Under the pieces are notes generated by a model that saw only the letters and a list, made by a program, of their open reading frames with translations, was not told where the DNA came from and searched no databases. Shown here piece by piece: positions 9,460 through 18,135 of a stretch of 64,000 nucleotides of DNA (position 1 is the first letter of the stretch; each line of letters starts with the position of its first letter). The stretch lies in the NCBI GenBank assembly GCA_023417655.1, contig JAEZFD010000031.1:62001-126000 (forward strand), given 5' to 3'. This stretch comes from Planctomycetota bacterium (GTDB taxonomy: Bacteria; Planctomycetota; Planctomycetia; Planctomycetales; Planctomycetaceae). The position numbers were made by a program, and so were the translations under genes.

Positions 9460-10668
9460 CTAGACGGGAACCGCATCTTCCGCTGCCAGAACTTTCTTCA
9501 TTTCTCGAAACATTGTAATATCTTCTCGCGTATGAATGACGAGAATTCGCCCTGCTGAGGAAGTGGTAGACAGATCCGTATCCGGCACGGCACTCGCGTT
9601 TCTTTCTGTGTCGAGGTTTAATCCGAGGCACTCCAACCCATTACATGCGCCTTCACGAACAGAGGCTGAATGCTCTCCGACCCCTGCTGTAAAGATCAGG
9701 GCATCGATGCCTCCCATGGTCACGGCCAAGGCCCCGACAGCCTGGCGGATACGGTCGGAATAAATCTCAAGTGCCAGTCTCGCCTGATCGTTTCCTGAAT
9801 CTGCCGCAGCCTGCACCTGACGCACATCTGCGGAAACTTGCGAAACCCCCAGCAATCCAGACTGCCGATTGAGTGCGGTTTCCAGATCGGCCGCAGACAT
9901 GCCATGGCGAAGCTGCATGTCCAGTACGATACTGGGATCAATCGAACCACATCGCGTTCCCATCATCAGTCCTTCGAGTGGGGTCAGGCCCATCGTTGTG
10001 CTGATGCTCTTCCCGTGATAAACAGCCGACGCAGAACAGCCGTTCCCCAGATGGCAAATGACGAGGCGTAGGCTTTCCGCTGGGCGATTCAGCATTTCTG
10101 CGGCCCGGCCGGTGCAATATGCGTAGCTGAGACCATGAAATCCGTATCGACGGATTCCATAATCTGCGGTCCACTGATAAGGCACAGGATAAACTTTTGC
10201 AGCGGAAGGGAGGGTCGTGTGAAAAGACGTGTCAAAGACCGCGATATGTGGCACATCCGGCATTTCGGCTTCCGCAACCTGAAGAGCTTCTAGACTCGGG
10301 GGATTATGTAATGGAGCGACAGCAGAGAGTGCCGAAATTTGCATGCGGACTTCAGGGGTGATACGGATGGAGGAAGTAAATGATCCGCCATGCACAATGC
10401 GGTGACCGACTCCTTCCACTTTCGCTTCGGCGCCCAGATCCTTCGGGCCGTTTTCCCTCAAACGCGTGAAGAAGAACCGCACGGCATCGGCATGGGTTCG
10501 ACAGACAAAACCAGCCTTGGCCGTACGCTGGTTGACGCTCGAAAATTCATAACGAGGGGATAACGCCGACCAGTCGACCAAACCTCTCGCCAATGTTGAT
10601 CCGTTGGCGGAATCCACGAGCGTCACCTTCAGACTGCTCGATCCAGAATTCAGTAACAGGAAACTCAC
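9460..10668 (-). CDS. ackA: Acetate kinase
   Basis: It transfers phosphate between acetyl phosphate and ADP, giving ATP and acetate. Its 402 residues match the family. It has the N-terminal LLLNSGSSSLK, the motif GHRIVHGG, the phosphate-binding HLGNGCSASAV and the long signature GLTPLEGLMMGTRCGS. The C-terminal domain has the conserved FTAGVGEHS. I see no phosphotransacetylase gene here. Acetyl phosphate can come instead from the phosphoketolase two genes upstream, a classic xfp-ackA pairing that yields ATP without oxygen. The gene lies between glgX and glgP on the same strand, 158 bases from glgX. Confidence 0.95.
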   Translation of the reverse strand: MSFLLLNSGSSSLKVTLVDSANGSTLARGLVDWSALSPRYEFSSVNQRTAKAGFVCRTHADAVRFFFTRLRENGPKDLGAEAKVEGVGHRIVHGGSFTSSIRITPEVRMQISALSAVAPLHNPPSLEALQVAEAEMPDVPHIAVFDTSFHTTLPSAAKVYPVPYQWTADYGIRRYGFHGLSYAYCTGRAAEMLNRPAESLRLVICHLGNGCSASAVYHGKSISTTMGLTPLEGLMMGTRCGSIDPSIVLDMQLRHGMSAADLETALNRQSGLLGVSQVSADVRQVQAAADSGNDQARLALEIYSDRIRQAVGALAVTMGGIDALIFTAGVGEHSASVREGACNGLECLGLNLDTERNASAVPDTDLSTTSSAGRILVIHTREDITMFREMKKVLAAEDAVPV

Positions 10669-10826
10669 GATGGCGTCCTTTTGAGGCCGACTTCTTTCAA
10701 TCCGCCGTCAACTCGCTTCGCTCAGTGTTCTCGCTCGTCTCTCAGCGTCGTCTCCCACTGCGAATCAGTGGCGTTTCCTACATGGGGAGAGATTACTTCT
10801 TGCATCGCAGATGCTTGCTTCGTTCC

Positions 10827-12884
10827 TCACGATCCGATCAACATGACAACCGACCTCGGGTTGGTCGGGTAAATGTCGTTTTTAACTGGGGGACATTCCA
10901 GCCATGGAACAATGTCTTCCGGTGACCTCAGAGATGTGTCGATCCACCGTCGCCAGGTTTTGTGTTCAACCCTCGGGAGTTCGAAGTTGAGAAGGTCTCC
11001 GGTAGCATTCAAGATGAGGTGAAACGTGATTGCTTCGCTCCGGATCTCACCACTGAGAGCAATGCTATGTGATTGGTCGCCCCAATCCGGTTGTTGCAAC
11101 TTAACGCCGTGCCATGTTTTCACTGCATCCTGCAATAATTCACGCAGGCTGATTCCCTGCCGCTCCGACTTCCGACTTCGGTGTTTTCGCCGTGAAATAA
11201 CCAGATTGACGAAGCGAAAAACGTCTTGATATTTCTCAGGCAATCTCCAATCAAACCAACTCAAACTGTTATCCTGACAATAAGCATTGTTATTTCCCCA
11301 TTGAGTGCGACGAGCTTCATCACCCATCAGGAGCATCGGTGTTCCGAGTGAGAGTAATGTCACGGTCAGGAAATTCTTCACCTGTTGGTTTCGGAGTTGC
11401 TCGACAGCTGGATCAGTGGTCGGTCCTTCAACACCACAGTTCCAGCTCCGATTGTCATTCATTCCGTCGCGGTTGTCCTCTCCGTTTGCCTCATTGTGCT
11501 TCTCGTTGTAAGAGACGAGGTCGTTCAGCGTGAACCCGTCATGGCAAGTAATAAAGTTGAGACTCTGTTCCGGCTCCCGATTCTTGTGGATGTAAATCTC
11601 AGGGCTGCCAAGAATACGATCAGCAACCCGTCTCACTGAACCAGATTCTCCTCGGAAAAAGCTGCGGACATCATCACGAAACTTTCCGTTCCATTCGCAC
11701 CACGCATCACCGACAAATTGACCAACCTGATAGAGACCGGCTGCATCCCACGCCTCCGCCAGCAGCTTGGTTCCAGCAAGAACGGGGTCTGACTCAATAT
11801 CCAATAGGACAGGCGAATTCGGCATCGGCTGCCCCGAGGGATCCCGAGATAGAATGGACGCGAGATCAAACCGAAACCCGTCGATATGCATCTCCTCAAC
11901 CCAATAGCGGAGACTATCTAGAATCATCCTTTTGACGACAGGGTGATTCGCATTGAGTGTATTCCCGCAACCAGTGTAGTCGACATAAGCACCAGTCCCT
12001 TCCTCCAGCAGGTAGTACGTTGGATTATCAATACCGCGGAGGCAGAATGTCGGCCCGGATTCAGGTCCCTCGGCAGTATGATTGAAGACGACGTCGAGAA
12101 TGACTTCGATCCCCGCGCGATGAAGTGCCTTGACCATATCTCGGAACTCGTCAACCGGTCCGAACAGATCCTGACGGGAACTGTAAGCGCGGTGGGGAGC
12201 GAAGAACGAAACCGGCGAGTAGCCCCAGTAATTCACCTTTCCAATGGGCGCATCCTGCGAATCAAACTGGAAAACCGGCATCAGCTCTACGGCTGTAATG
12301 CCCAGTCTTTTCAAGTAGTCAATTTTTTCGACAAGGCCAGCATACGTGCCCCGGATATCGGCATTCAGTCCTGAAGATGGATCCTGCGTGAATCCACGCA
12401 CGTGCATTTCATAGATAATCGTCTGCGCGAATGAAGTCCGTAATGGACAATCTCCTTCCCAATCATATGTCTCCGGGGAGAAGACGACGCTTTTCATGAC
12501 TCCGGCTATCTTGTCACCCGCTTGGTCTCCAGCATGGCGATCATATTTTTGCGGAATGACCACAATGCGACTGTACGGATCGAGCAACAACTTCTGGGGG
12601 TCGAAACGGTACTTATGCTGAGGATCATCCGGGCCTTTCACTCGATACCCGTAGACTTGCCCTGGTTGGAGATTGGGCACGAATACGTGCCAGTAAAAAT
12701 AGGAGCGATTCTCGGCAGGATCCAATCGAAAAATTCGGGATGGCCCAGCATCGTCCACACTGTCAAACAACAGGAGTTCAACTTCTTCTGCATTCCGCGA
12801 GTACAGGCTGAAGTTCACGCCTTCGGGTACTGCGGTGGCCCCCAAAGGTGCACTTGTTCCGGACGCATGGACTTCCATCATCAT
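10827..12884 (-). CDS. glgX: Glycogen debranching enzyme (GlgX/isoamylase type, GH13)
   Basis: It hydrolyses alpha-1,6 branches left by glycogen phosphorylase. Its 685 residues fit GlgX/TreX. An N-terminal CBM48-like beta domain (about residues 8-110) precedes the GH13 barrel. The barrel has the four conserved regions: VILDVVFNHTAEG, DGFRFDLAS (nucleophile Asp), LLAEAWD (acid/base Glu) and FITCHDGF. The segment rich in Asn and Asp after that (DNRDGMNDNRSWNCG) is typical of bacterial isoamylase-type debranchers. Three Met codons stand together at the start (12884, 12881, 12878), so the exact start is uncertain by two residues. It lies 153 bases downstream of phosphoketolase. Confidence 0.93.
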   Translation of the reverse strand: MMMEVHASGTSAPLGATAVPEGVNFSLYSRNAEEVELLLFDSVDDAGPSRIFRLDPAENRSYFYWHVFVPNLQPGQVYGYRVKGPDDPQHKYRFDPQKLLLDPYSRIVVIPQKYDRHAGDQAGDKIAGVMKSVVFSPETYDWEGDCPLRTSFAQTIIYEMHVRGFTQDPSSGLNADIRGTYAGLVEKIDYLKRLGITAVELMPVFQFDSQDAPIGKVNYWGYSPVSFFAPHRAYSSRQDLFGPVDEFRDMVKALHRAGIEVILDVVFNHTAEGPESGPTFCLRGIDNPTYYLLEEGTGAYVDYTGCGNTLNANHPVVKRMILDSLRYWVEEMHIDGFRFDLASILSRDPSGQPMPNSPVLLDIESDPVLAGTKLLAEAWDAAGLYQVGQFVGDAWCEWNGKFRDDVRSFFRGESGSVRRVADRILGSPEIYIHKNREPEQSLNFITCHDGFTLNDLVSYNEKHNEANGEDNRDGMNDNRSWNCGVEGPTTDPAVEQLRNQQVKNFLTVTLLSLGTPMLLMGDEARRTQWGNNNAYCQDNSLSWFDWRLPEKYQDVFRFVNLVISRRKHRSRKSERQGISLRELLQDAVKTWHGVKLQQPDWGDQSHSIALSGEIRSEAITFHLILNATGDLLNFELPRVEHKTWRRWIDTSLRSPEDIVPWLECPPVKNDIYPTNPRSVVMLIGS

Positions 12885-13023
12885 GAATCCAACTCAGTTC
12901 CATTTGCGTCCGGTTCAGACCCGAAATTCAGGATCAATTGAACGTCGTGCTTTGATCTACCCGTTCTTGCCGCGAGGAATTGAGTCTTCCACCAACTGGA
13001 ACGAGATCTGCGCGGTCAGACGG

Positions 13024-13040
13024 TAGAGCAAACGGCTCTA
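13024..13040 (-). terminator. Small hairpin across the xfp stop codon
   Basis: TAGAGC and GCTCTA pair around AAACG, and the right arm includes the xfp stop codon. The stem is only six base pairs and no T-run follows, so it is at best a weak or partial terminator between xfp and glgX. Confidence 0.35.
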
Positions 13041-15491
13041 GACGTTGTCCGCTTCCGTTGAAGTTCCCGCTCGTGTGGCGGTCTCGCCTGCTGCCCATTT
13101 CCACCCGCTGACGTCGGGGAGGTCGTCACCATACTTTTCAATGTACTGTCGATGCTCGACCAGCTTGTCCTGAATCGCCTGCTTGAAGTACGCAGCCCGC
13201 GCTCCCAGTTGCGGAAGCCGGTCAATCACATCACCCACGAGGTGGAATCGATCGAGATCATTGAGAACCACCATATCGAATGGAGTCGTGGTCGTCCCGA
13301 CTTCCTTGTATCCACGTACATGGAGGTTTCCATGATTGTTGCGGCGGTAAGTGAGACGATGGATCAGTGATGGATAACCGTGAAATGCGAAAATGATCGG
13401 CTTGTCCTTCGTGAAAATGGCGTCAAAGTCATGATCAGAAAGCCCATGTGGGTGCTCCCGTTCGGATTGGAGCTTCATCAGATTCACAACATTCACCACC
13501 CGAACTTTTAGCTCCGGCAGATGCTTTCGCAATAATGACACGGCGGCCAGCGTCTCAAGAGTCGGGACATCTCCGCAGCAGGCCATGACAACATCTGGTG
13601 CGGAGCCGTGATCATTGCTCGCCCAACTCCAGATCCCTAAGCCGCGCGTACAATGCTTAACGGCCTCATCCATCGTTAACCATTGTGGCGAGTTCTGCTT
13701 CCCGGCGACGACAACATTGACATAGTTTCGGCTGCGCAGACAGTGATCAGTGACCGACAGCAGGCAGTTCGCGTCCGGCGGAAGATAGACCCGGACGAAT
13801 TCGGGACGTTTGTTGAGCACATGATCGAGAAATCCAGGATCCTGATGGGAAAATCCATTGTGGTCCTGCCGCCAGACGTGACTGGAGAGAAGGTAATTCA
13901 GCGAGGCGATGTCTCGTCGCCAGGAAATCTGGCTGCAGACCTCCAGCCACTTAGCGTGCTGGTTAAACATCGAATCGATGATGTGAATAAACGCTTCATA
14001 GCAGGAGAAGAATCCATGGCGCCCTGTGAGGAGATATCCCTCCAGCCAGCCTTGGCATTGGTGCTCGCTCAGCACTTCCATTACACGACCATCGGGCGAA
14101 AGATGGTCATCATAAGGATAGATTTCTGCCATATAGCAGCGGTTCGTCACTTCGAGAACATCCTGCCAGCGATTCGAGTTGTTCTCATCCGGGCTGAAAA
14201 GGCGGAAGTTTTGACTCGAGAGATTGAGCTTCATGACGTCCCGGAGATACCTTCCCATCTGCCGAGTGGCCTCCGTCATCACCCCCCCAGGCTGAGGAAC
14301 CTCGACTGCATAGTCTTGAAAGTCGGGCAGTCTGAGGTCACGGAGCAGCAGACCTCCATTCGCGTGAGGATTCGCGCTCATTCGACGATCGCCAGTAGGT
14401 GCAAGTTCAGCAAGCTGCGCGATCAATCGCCCTGTATTGTCGAAGAGCTCTTCCGGGCGGTAGCTCTTCATCCAACCTTCGAGAATACGGATGTGCTCCT
14501 CGCTGTTCATGTCGCCCATGGGCACCTGATGACTTCGCCAGTAGTCCTCGCATTTCTTGCCGTCGATCTCTTTCGGACAGGTCCACCCTTTCGGCGTGCG
14601 AAACACGATCATGGGCCATGCGGGGCGTTTCAAGCACCCGTTCTCTCGAGCTTCCCACCAGATGCGTTTGATCTCAGCGACGACTTCATCCAAAACCCCC
14701 GCGAGCTGCTGATGGACGGCTTCAGGGACATTTCCTTCAACGAAGTAAGGTTTGTAGCCCATCCCCTCGAAATACTTACGTAACTCATCATGCGGGATAC
14801 GGGCGAGGTAACAGGGGTTCGCGATCTTGTATCCGTTCAAGTGGAGAATGGGGAGCACGACTCCATCGCGTTGAGGATTAAGAAACTTATTGCCGTGCCA
14901 GCCCGTCGCCAATGGTCCCGTCTCAGCCTCGCCGTCTCCAATGACACATGCGACAATCAGATTCGGGTTATCGAACGCTGCTCCAAAGGAATGACTGAGG
15001 GAATAACCGAGTTCTCCTCCTTCGTGGATGCTTCCCGGCGTTTCAGGTGCAACATGACTGGGAATCCCGCCGGGAAAGCTGAACTGCTTAAACAGTCGGC
15101 GCATCCCCTCCGCGTCCTGACTCACATCTGGATAGACCTCACTGTAGGTTCCCTCGAGATAGGTCTGTGCGACCACCGCCGGACCGCCGTGCCCTGGTCC
15201 AACAACGTACAGCATCTCGAGATTATCCCGTTTGATAATCCGATTCAGATGCACATAAAGCATGTTGAGGCCGGGGGCCGTTCCCCAGTGTCCAAGAAGT
15301 CGGGGTTTGATGTGCTGCCGACAAAGAGGCACTTGTAGAAGCGGATTATCGAGCAGATAGATTTGCCCGATCGACAGATAATTCGATGCCCGCCAGTATG
15401 CGTCGAGTTTTCCAAGCTCATCATCGGAAAGTGGCTGGTTCTCTGTTGATTCCGCAGCGGAATTGTCCGACAGGGTAGCGGTCGTCGACAT
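13038..15491 (-). CDS. xfp: Phosphoketolase (xylulose-5-P/fructose-6-P)
   Basis: This thiamine-diphosphate enzyme splits xylulose-5-phosphate or fructose-6-phosphate with phosphate into acetyl phosphate plus a shorter sugar phosphate. From the ATG at 15491 it has 817 residues, as expected. That start has a GAGG ribosome site about eight bases upstream, so I prefer it to the in-frame Met 18 codons earlier. Family motifs include GHWGTAPGLN, YVVGPGHGGPA and the ThDP/metal motif GDGEAETGPLATGWHGNK, with SHVAPETPGSIHEGGELG before it. Acetate kinase downstream can turn the acetyl phosphate into ATP. A long open frame on the opposite strand (13683-14783) is a codon-bias shadow. Confidence 0.95.
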   Translation of the reverse strand: MSTTATLSDNSAAESTENQPLSDDELGKLDAYWRASNYLSIGQIYLLDNPLLQVPLCRQHIKPRLLGHWGTAPGLNMLYVHLNRIIKRDNLEMLYVVGPGHGGPAVVAQTYLEGTYSEVYPDVSQDAEGMRRLFKQFSFPGGIPSHVAPETPGSIHEGGELGYSLSHSFGAAFDNPNLIVACVIGDGEAETGPLATGWHGNKFLNPQRDGVVLPILHLNGYKIANPCYLARIPHDELRKYFEGMGYKPYFVEGNVPEAVHQQLAGVLDEVVAEIKRIWWEARENGCLKRPAWPMIVFRTPKGWTCPKEIDGKKCEDYWRSHQVPMGDMNSEEHIRILEGWMKSYRPEELFDNTGRLIAQLAELAPTGDRRMSANPHANGGLLLRDLRLPDFQDYAVEVPQPGGVMTEATRQMGRYLRDVMKLNLSSQNFRLFSPDENNSNRWQDVLEVTNRCYMAEIYPYDDHLSPDGRVMEVLSEHQCQGWLEGYLLTGRHGFFSCYEAFIHIIDSMFNQHAKWLEVCSQISWRRDIASLNYLLSSHVWRQDHNGFSHQDPGFLDHVLNKRPEFVRVYLPPDANCLLSVTDHCLRSRNYVNVVVAGKQNSPQWLTMDEAVKHCTRGLGIWSWASNDHGSAPDVVMACCGDVPTLETLAAVSLLRKHLPELKVRVVNVVNLMKLQSEREHPHGLSDHDFDAIFTKDKPIIFAFHGYPSLIHRLTYRRNNHGNLHVRGYKEVGTTTTPFDMVVLNDLDRFHLVGDVIDRLPQLGARAAYFKQAIQDKLVEHRQYIEKYGDDLPDVSGWKWAAGETATRAGTSTEADNV

Positions 15492-15808
15492 CAAATCATC
15501 CTCACAAGCGGGGAAGCGGGTCCGAAGAAGCCCAAATGGAGTCACCGCATTTGATATTCGTTAAGTTTGGAAATACTGCCAGCCCTAATTTTGGGTGAGG
15601 CGGACTAATGTCCATTCATTTTTGCGATTCCACTCCTGACTGTCTTGATGCTTCGAACATCCACCAGACTCAACTTTTCTCTCCTTGTTTCAAAGTGCAG
15701 CAGCGAGGCGGACGCCCGGTGATCGAAGTTACGATAATGTGACGAATCAATTGATGATTTCATCGAAGCGCATGCCCGGGTCTTGTCTCCCAACGCCTTG
15801 AAAGTTGG

Positions 15809-15824
15809 TGTGCGGCATCGCACG
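15809..15824. promoter_or_regulatory. 16-bp dyad, putative activator site (copy 1)
   Basis: The sequence TGTGCGGCATCGCACG is a dyad of TGTGCG and CGCACA with one mismatch in the last base. It ends 140 bp before the -24 box of the hsp20 promoter, a typical distance for the enhancer site of an NtrC-type activator. Related dyads occur at 20831, 22894 and 28096. Confidence 0.65.
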
Positions 15825-15963
15825 GCTGCGCTGAGATCGCACGCATCAGCGAGGGGCCATTTCTCGCAGGCGAATACGGTTTCCAGCGATTCTCCCCTCA
15901 AAAGTGACTGATAAGCTCTCTTCCATTTCTCAAGAGCTGTTCTAATCGATGTGGAGATCTGAT

Positions 15964-15979
15964 TGGCACGAGGATCGCA
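15964..15979 (+). promoter_or_regulatory. Sigma-54-type promoter of hsp20
   Basis: TGGCAC, five bases (GAGGA), then TCGCA. This matches the sigma-54 consensus TGGCAC-N5-TTGCA with one change in the -12 box and the exact GG-N10-GC spacing. It lies 205 bases before the hsp20 ATG. Confidence 0.7.
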
Positions 15980-16183
15980 ATTCTCTGTTTTCGAAGGACT
16001 TCGCCTGCTCCCCTAATTAAAAACGCGAAGGAGCGGTTCTCATGTCGGCACTCTACGGGGCCATGTTCGCGAGGGGAGAGACCTCGACTTGTGCTGACGT
16101 GTCTGAATTTCGGACGCTTTTCGAGTCGCTCTCTCGCAGCGGTTGCATGAGGCGACAATGAACAACTTGAAGGAGTGAGATCA

Positions 16184-16651
16184 ATGTCGACGACGTTGCC
16201 ATCCCGCGTCTCCCGAGGAATCCAATCCTGGTTGCGGAAGAATCCCATCGAAAATTTGAGAGAGGAAATGGACTTTCTGTTCAATCAAATCTCCACTGAC
16301 TTCGACGGCGGATTCGCTGACGGCATCAAACTTCCTTCGATTGACGTCTCAGAAACAGACAAGTCAATCGAAGTAAAAGTTGACGTGCCTGGCTTCAAGC
16401 CCGATGAAATCAACGTGGAAATGCAGGGGGACACTTTACTTATCCGCGGTGATCACAGTGAAGAAAAGGAAGAAGGCGACAAGGTCTTCCATCGCATTGA
16501 ACGACGTTCAGGCAGCATTCGTCGGTCAGTTCTCCTCCCCGGGACAGTCGATACCGATAAGGTGAGCGCCCGATGCCACGATGGGGTCCTGACCGTGACA
16601 CTCCCCAAATCCGAAGTGTGCCAGTCGAAGAAAATTACAGTCAATTCCTGA
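16184..16651 (+). CDS. Small heat-shock protein, Hsp20/alpha-crystallin family
   Basis: This ATP-independent holdase binds unfolding proteins. From the ATG at 16184, which has AAGGAG nine bases upstream, it has 155 residues. The N-terminal 45 residues are variable. The alpha-crystallin domain spans about residues 45-140 and shows the usual VDVPGFKPDEINVEM pattern, the ERRSGSIRRSVLLPG segment and the GVLTVTLPK end. The C-terminal tail is short and lacks a clear I-x-I motif. It is transcribed alone and is probably under sigma-54 control from the promoter at 15964. The sigma-54 activator gene follows tail to tail across a strong terminator. Confidence 0.93.
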   Translation: MSTTLPSRVSRGIQSWLRKNPIENLREEMDFLFNQISTDFDGGFADGIKLPSIDVSETDKSIEVKVDVPGFKPDEINVEMQGDTLLIRGDHSEEKEEGDKVFHRIERRSGSIRRSVLLPGTVDTDKVSARCHDGVLTVTLPKSEVCQSKKITVNS

Positions 16652-16676
16652 TTCAGCCGTTCATTACCCGATCCTT

Positions 16677-16700
16677 CCGGCCGCGACTTACTGCGGCCGG
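16677..16700. terminator. Bidirectional terminator-like hairpin
   Basis: A perfect 8-bp GC-only stem (CCGGCCGC/GCGGCCGG) with an 8-base loop lies between the convergent hsp20 and sigma-54 activator genes. No T-run is present on either side. The position and strength still suggest a shared end for both transcripts. Confidence 0.65.
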
Positions 16701-16711
16701 CGGACGGGAAA

Positions 16712-18070
16712 TCATTTGGACGCATCCGGGCCGATGTGAAATCTCTCAATGAGCCGATACAACTTACGACGGTGAATTCCAAGGGCTCTCGCCGCTTTCG
16801 CCTTATTCCCCTTTTCCTTATTGAGCACGGCAATGATGTGAGCTCGTTCGACGACACCCAGATCCGTCTGATCTTGGTTCGCCGATGGGAGACGATTGCC
16901 GGGAAGAGATGCGGCCTCTGGAATCTCATGCGGTAAGTCATCCAATGTGATAATTCCGTCGTCGGCCAGAATCAATGCCCTGTCGAGTGCATTCACCAGC
17001 TGGCGCACGTTACCGGGCCAGGAATACTTGAGCAGTGCGGTCCGAGCCTCTGTATCCAGTTCCCATCTGCCTCCAAGACAAGAGTCGATCAGAAGATTCA
17101 TATCTTCTCCTCGTTCTCTGAGCGGAGGAAGATCAATTCTGATCACATTCACGCGGTAATAGAGGTCTTCACGAAATCGCCCTTCACGGACCTCCTTCTG
17201 CAGGTCGCGATTCGTGGCCGCAATCACCCTCACATTCACGTACCTTTCCTGATGAGAGCCGACGTGCCGAAGCGAGCCGTCTTCGAGAACGCGAAGCAAT
17301 TTCGGCTGCAAGGAAAGGGGGAGCTCTCCGAATTCATCGATAAATAAGGTTCCCCCATCGGCGATCTCGAACAGGCCGGTTTTTCGGCTCGTCGCACCGG
17401 TGAAAGCGCCCTTCTCATGCCCGAACAACTCACTTTCCACAAGAGACTCGGGCAGAGCCGCACAATTGATAGTTACGAACGGTTGACCCGCTCGTAGACT
17501 TTTCTCCTGAACTGCTCTGGCAACCAATTCTTTCCCAGTCCCGCTTTCGCCGTGAATGAGTACCGTCTTGTCGGTCGCTGCCACCCTGTCAATCAGATGA
17601 AAGACATCAAGCATGGGCCTGGACTGCCCGATCATTTTTGTTTTCGCCTGCTGCCGCTGAATGAGTTCTCTGAGCTGTCGATTCTCTTTGAGAAGTTGAC
17701 CCCGCTCGGCTGCCATGCGAGCCCGACGTTCCAGTTCAGCGAGCGCGAAGGGCTTTGTCAGGTAGTCGCTCGCTCCCAATTTCATCGCGGCGACAGCGTT
17801 CTCGACCGTGGCCTGTCCGGTCAGGATCAGCATCTGAACCTCCACCTCGGCTTCTTTCACCCGCTGAAGCAATTCCAGTCCGGTGATTCCAGGCATGTTC
17901 ATGTCGACGATCGCGACATCGAACCGTTTGCGTTCGAACTGCAGCAACGCTTCCTGACCGTTAGCCACATGCTCGACGCGATGGCCGGTTTTAGTCATCC
18001 ACCGTGCGGCCGTCGCCCGAAAGGCCTCGTCATCTTCCACCAGAAGCAATTCCAACGGCTGGTCAGCCAT
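16712..18070 (-). CDS. NtrC-family sigma-54-dependent response regulator
   Basis: This 452-residue transcription activator has three parts. The receiver domain (1-120) has acidic residues 12-14, phospho-acceptor Asp56 (VDMNMPG) and a KPF lysine. The AAA+ domain (about 140-375) has GESGTGKE as Walker A and an intact GAFTGA loop that contacts sigma-54. The C-terminal Fis-type helix-turn-helix reads KAARALGIHRRKLYRL. It should therefore activate sigma-54 promoters after phosphorylation. It sits inside the island where five sigma-54-type promoters and four copies of a dyad are found, so I infer that it reads the TGTGCG dyad. The kinase at 24184 is a candidate partner. mgtA ends 65 bases upstream on the same strand and may share its transcript. 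Confidence 0.93.
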   Translation of the reverse strand: MADQPLELLLVEDDEAFRATAARWMTKTGHRVEHVANGQEALLQFERKRFDVAIVDMNMPGITGLELLQRVKEAEVEVQMLILTGQATVENAVAAMKLGASDYLTKPFALAELERRARMAAERGQLLKENRQLRELIQRQQAKTKMIGQSRPMLDVFHLIDRVAATDKTVLIHGESGTGKELVARAVQEKSLRAGQPFVTINCAALPESLVESELFGHEKGAFTGATSRKTGLFEIADGGTLFIDEFGELPLSLQPKLLRVLEDGSLRHVGSHQERYVNVRVIAATNRDLQKEVREGRFREDLYYRVNVIRIDLPPLRERGEDMNLLIDSCLGGRWELDTEARTALLKYSWPGNVRQLVNALDRALILADDGIITLDDLPHEIPEAASLPGNRLPSANQDQTDLGVVERAHIIAVLNKEKGNKAKAARALGIHRRKLYRLIERFHIGPDASK

Positions 18071-18135
18071 GGGTTCAATCCAATGAGTTGGTCGATCAAG
18101 GTATTGACAATTTTAATCGAAACGCACAGGGCTTT

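Larger units (their letters stand above)
15492..16183. promoter_or_regulatory. Divergent regulatory region between xfp and hsp20
   Basis: A 692-base gap between divergent genes. It holds the dyad at 15809-15824 and the sigma-54-type promoter at 15964-15979, both described separately. Two short minus-strand frames (15605-15901 and 15898-16284) look non-coding to me. On the minus strand I find no convincing sigma-54 promoter for xfp. The best GG-N10-GC match is at 15600-15613 and has a poor -12 box. Confidence 0.6.

Noticed and set aside
13683..14783. Long open frame (366 codons) on the plus strand
   Set aside because: It lies wholly opposite the xfp gene, and its translation resembles nothing. 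It is a codon-bias shadow.
15600..15613. GG-N10-GC spacing on the minus strand upstream of xfp
   Set aside because: The -12 part reads CCGC and not TTGC, so I do not accept it as the xfp promoter.
15605..16284. Two minus-strand open frames between xfp and hsp20
   Set aside because: They cover the dyad and the sigma-54 promoter, have no recognisable domain and run into the hsp20 start.
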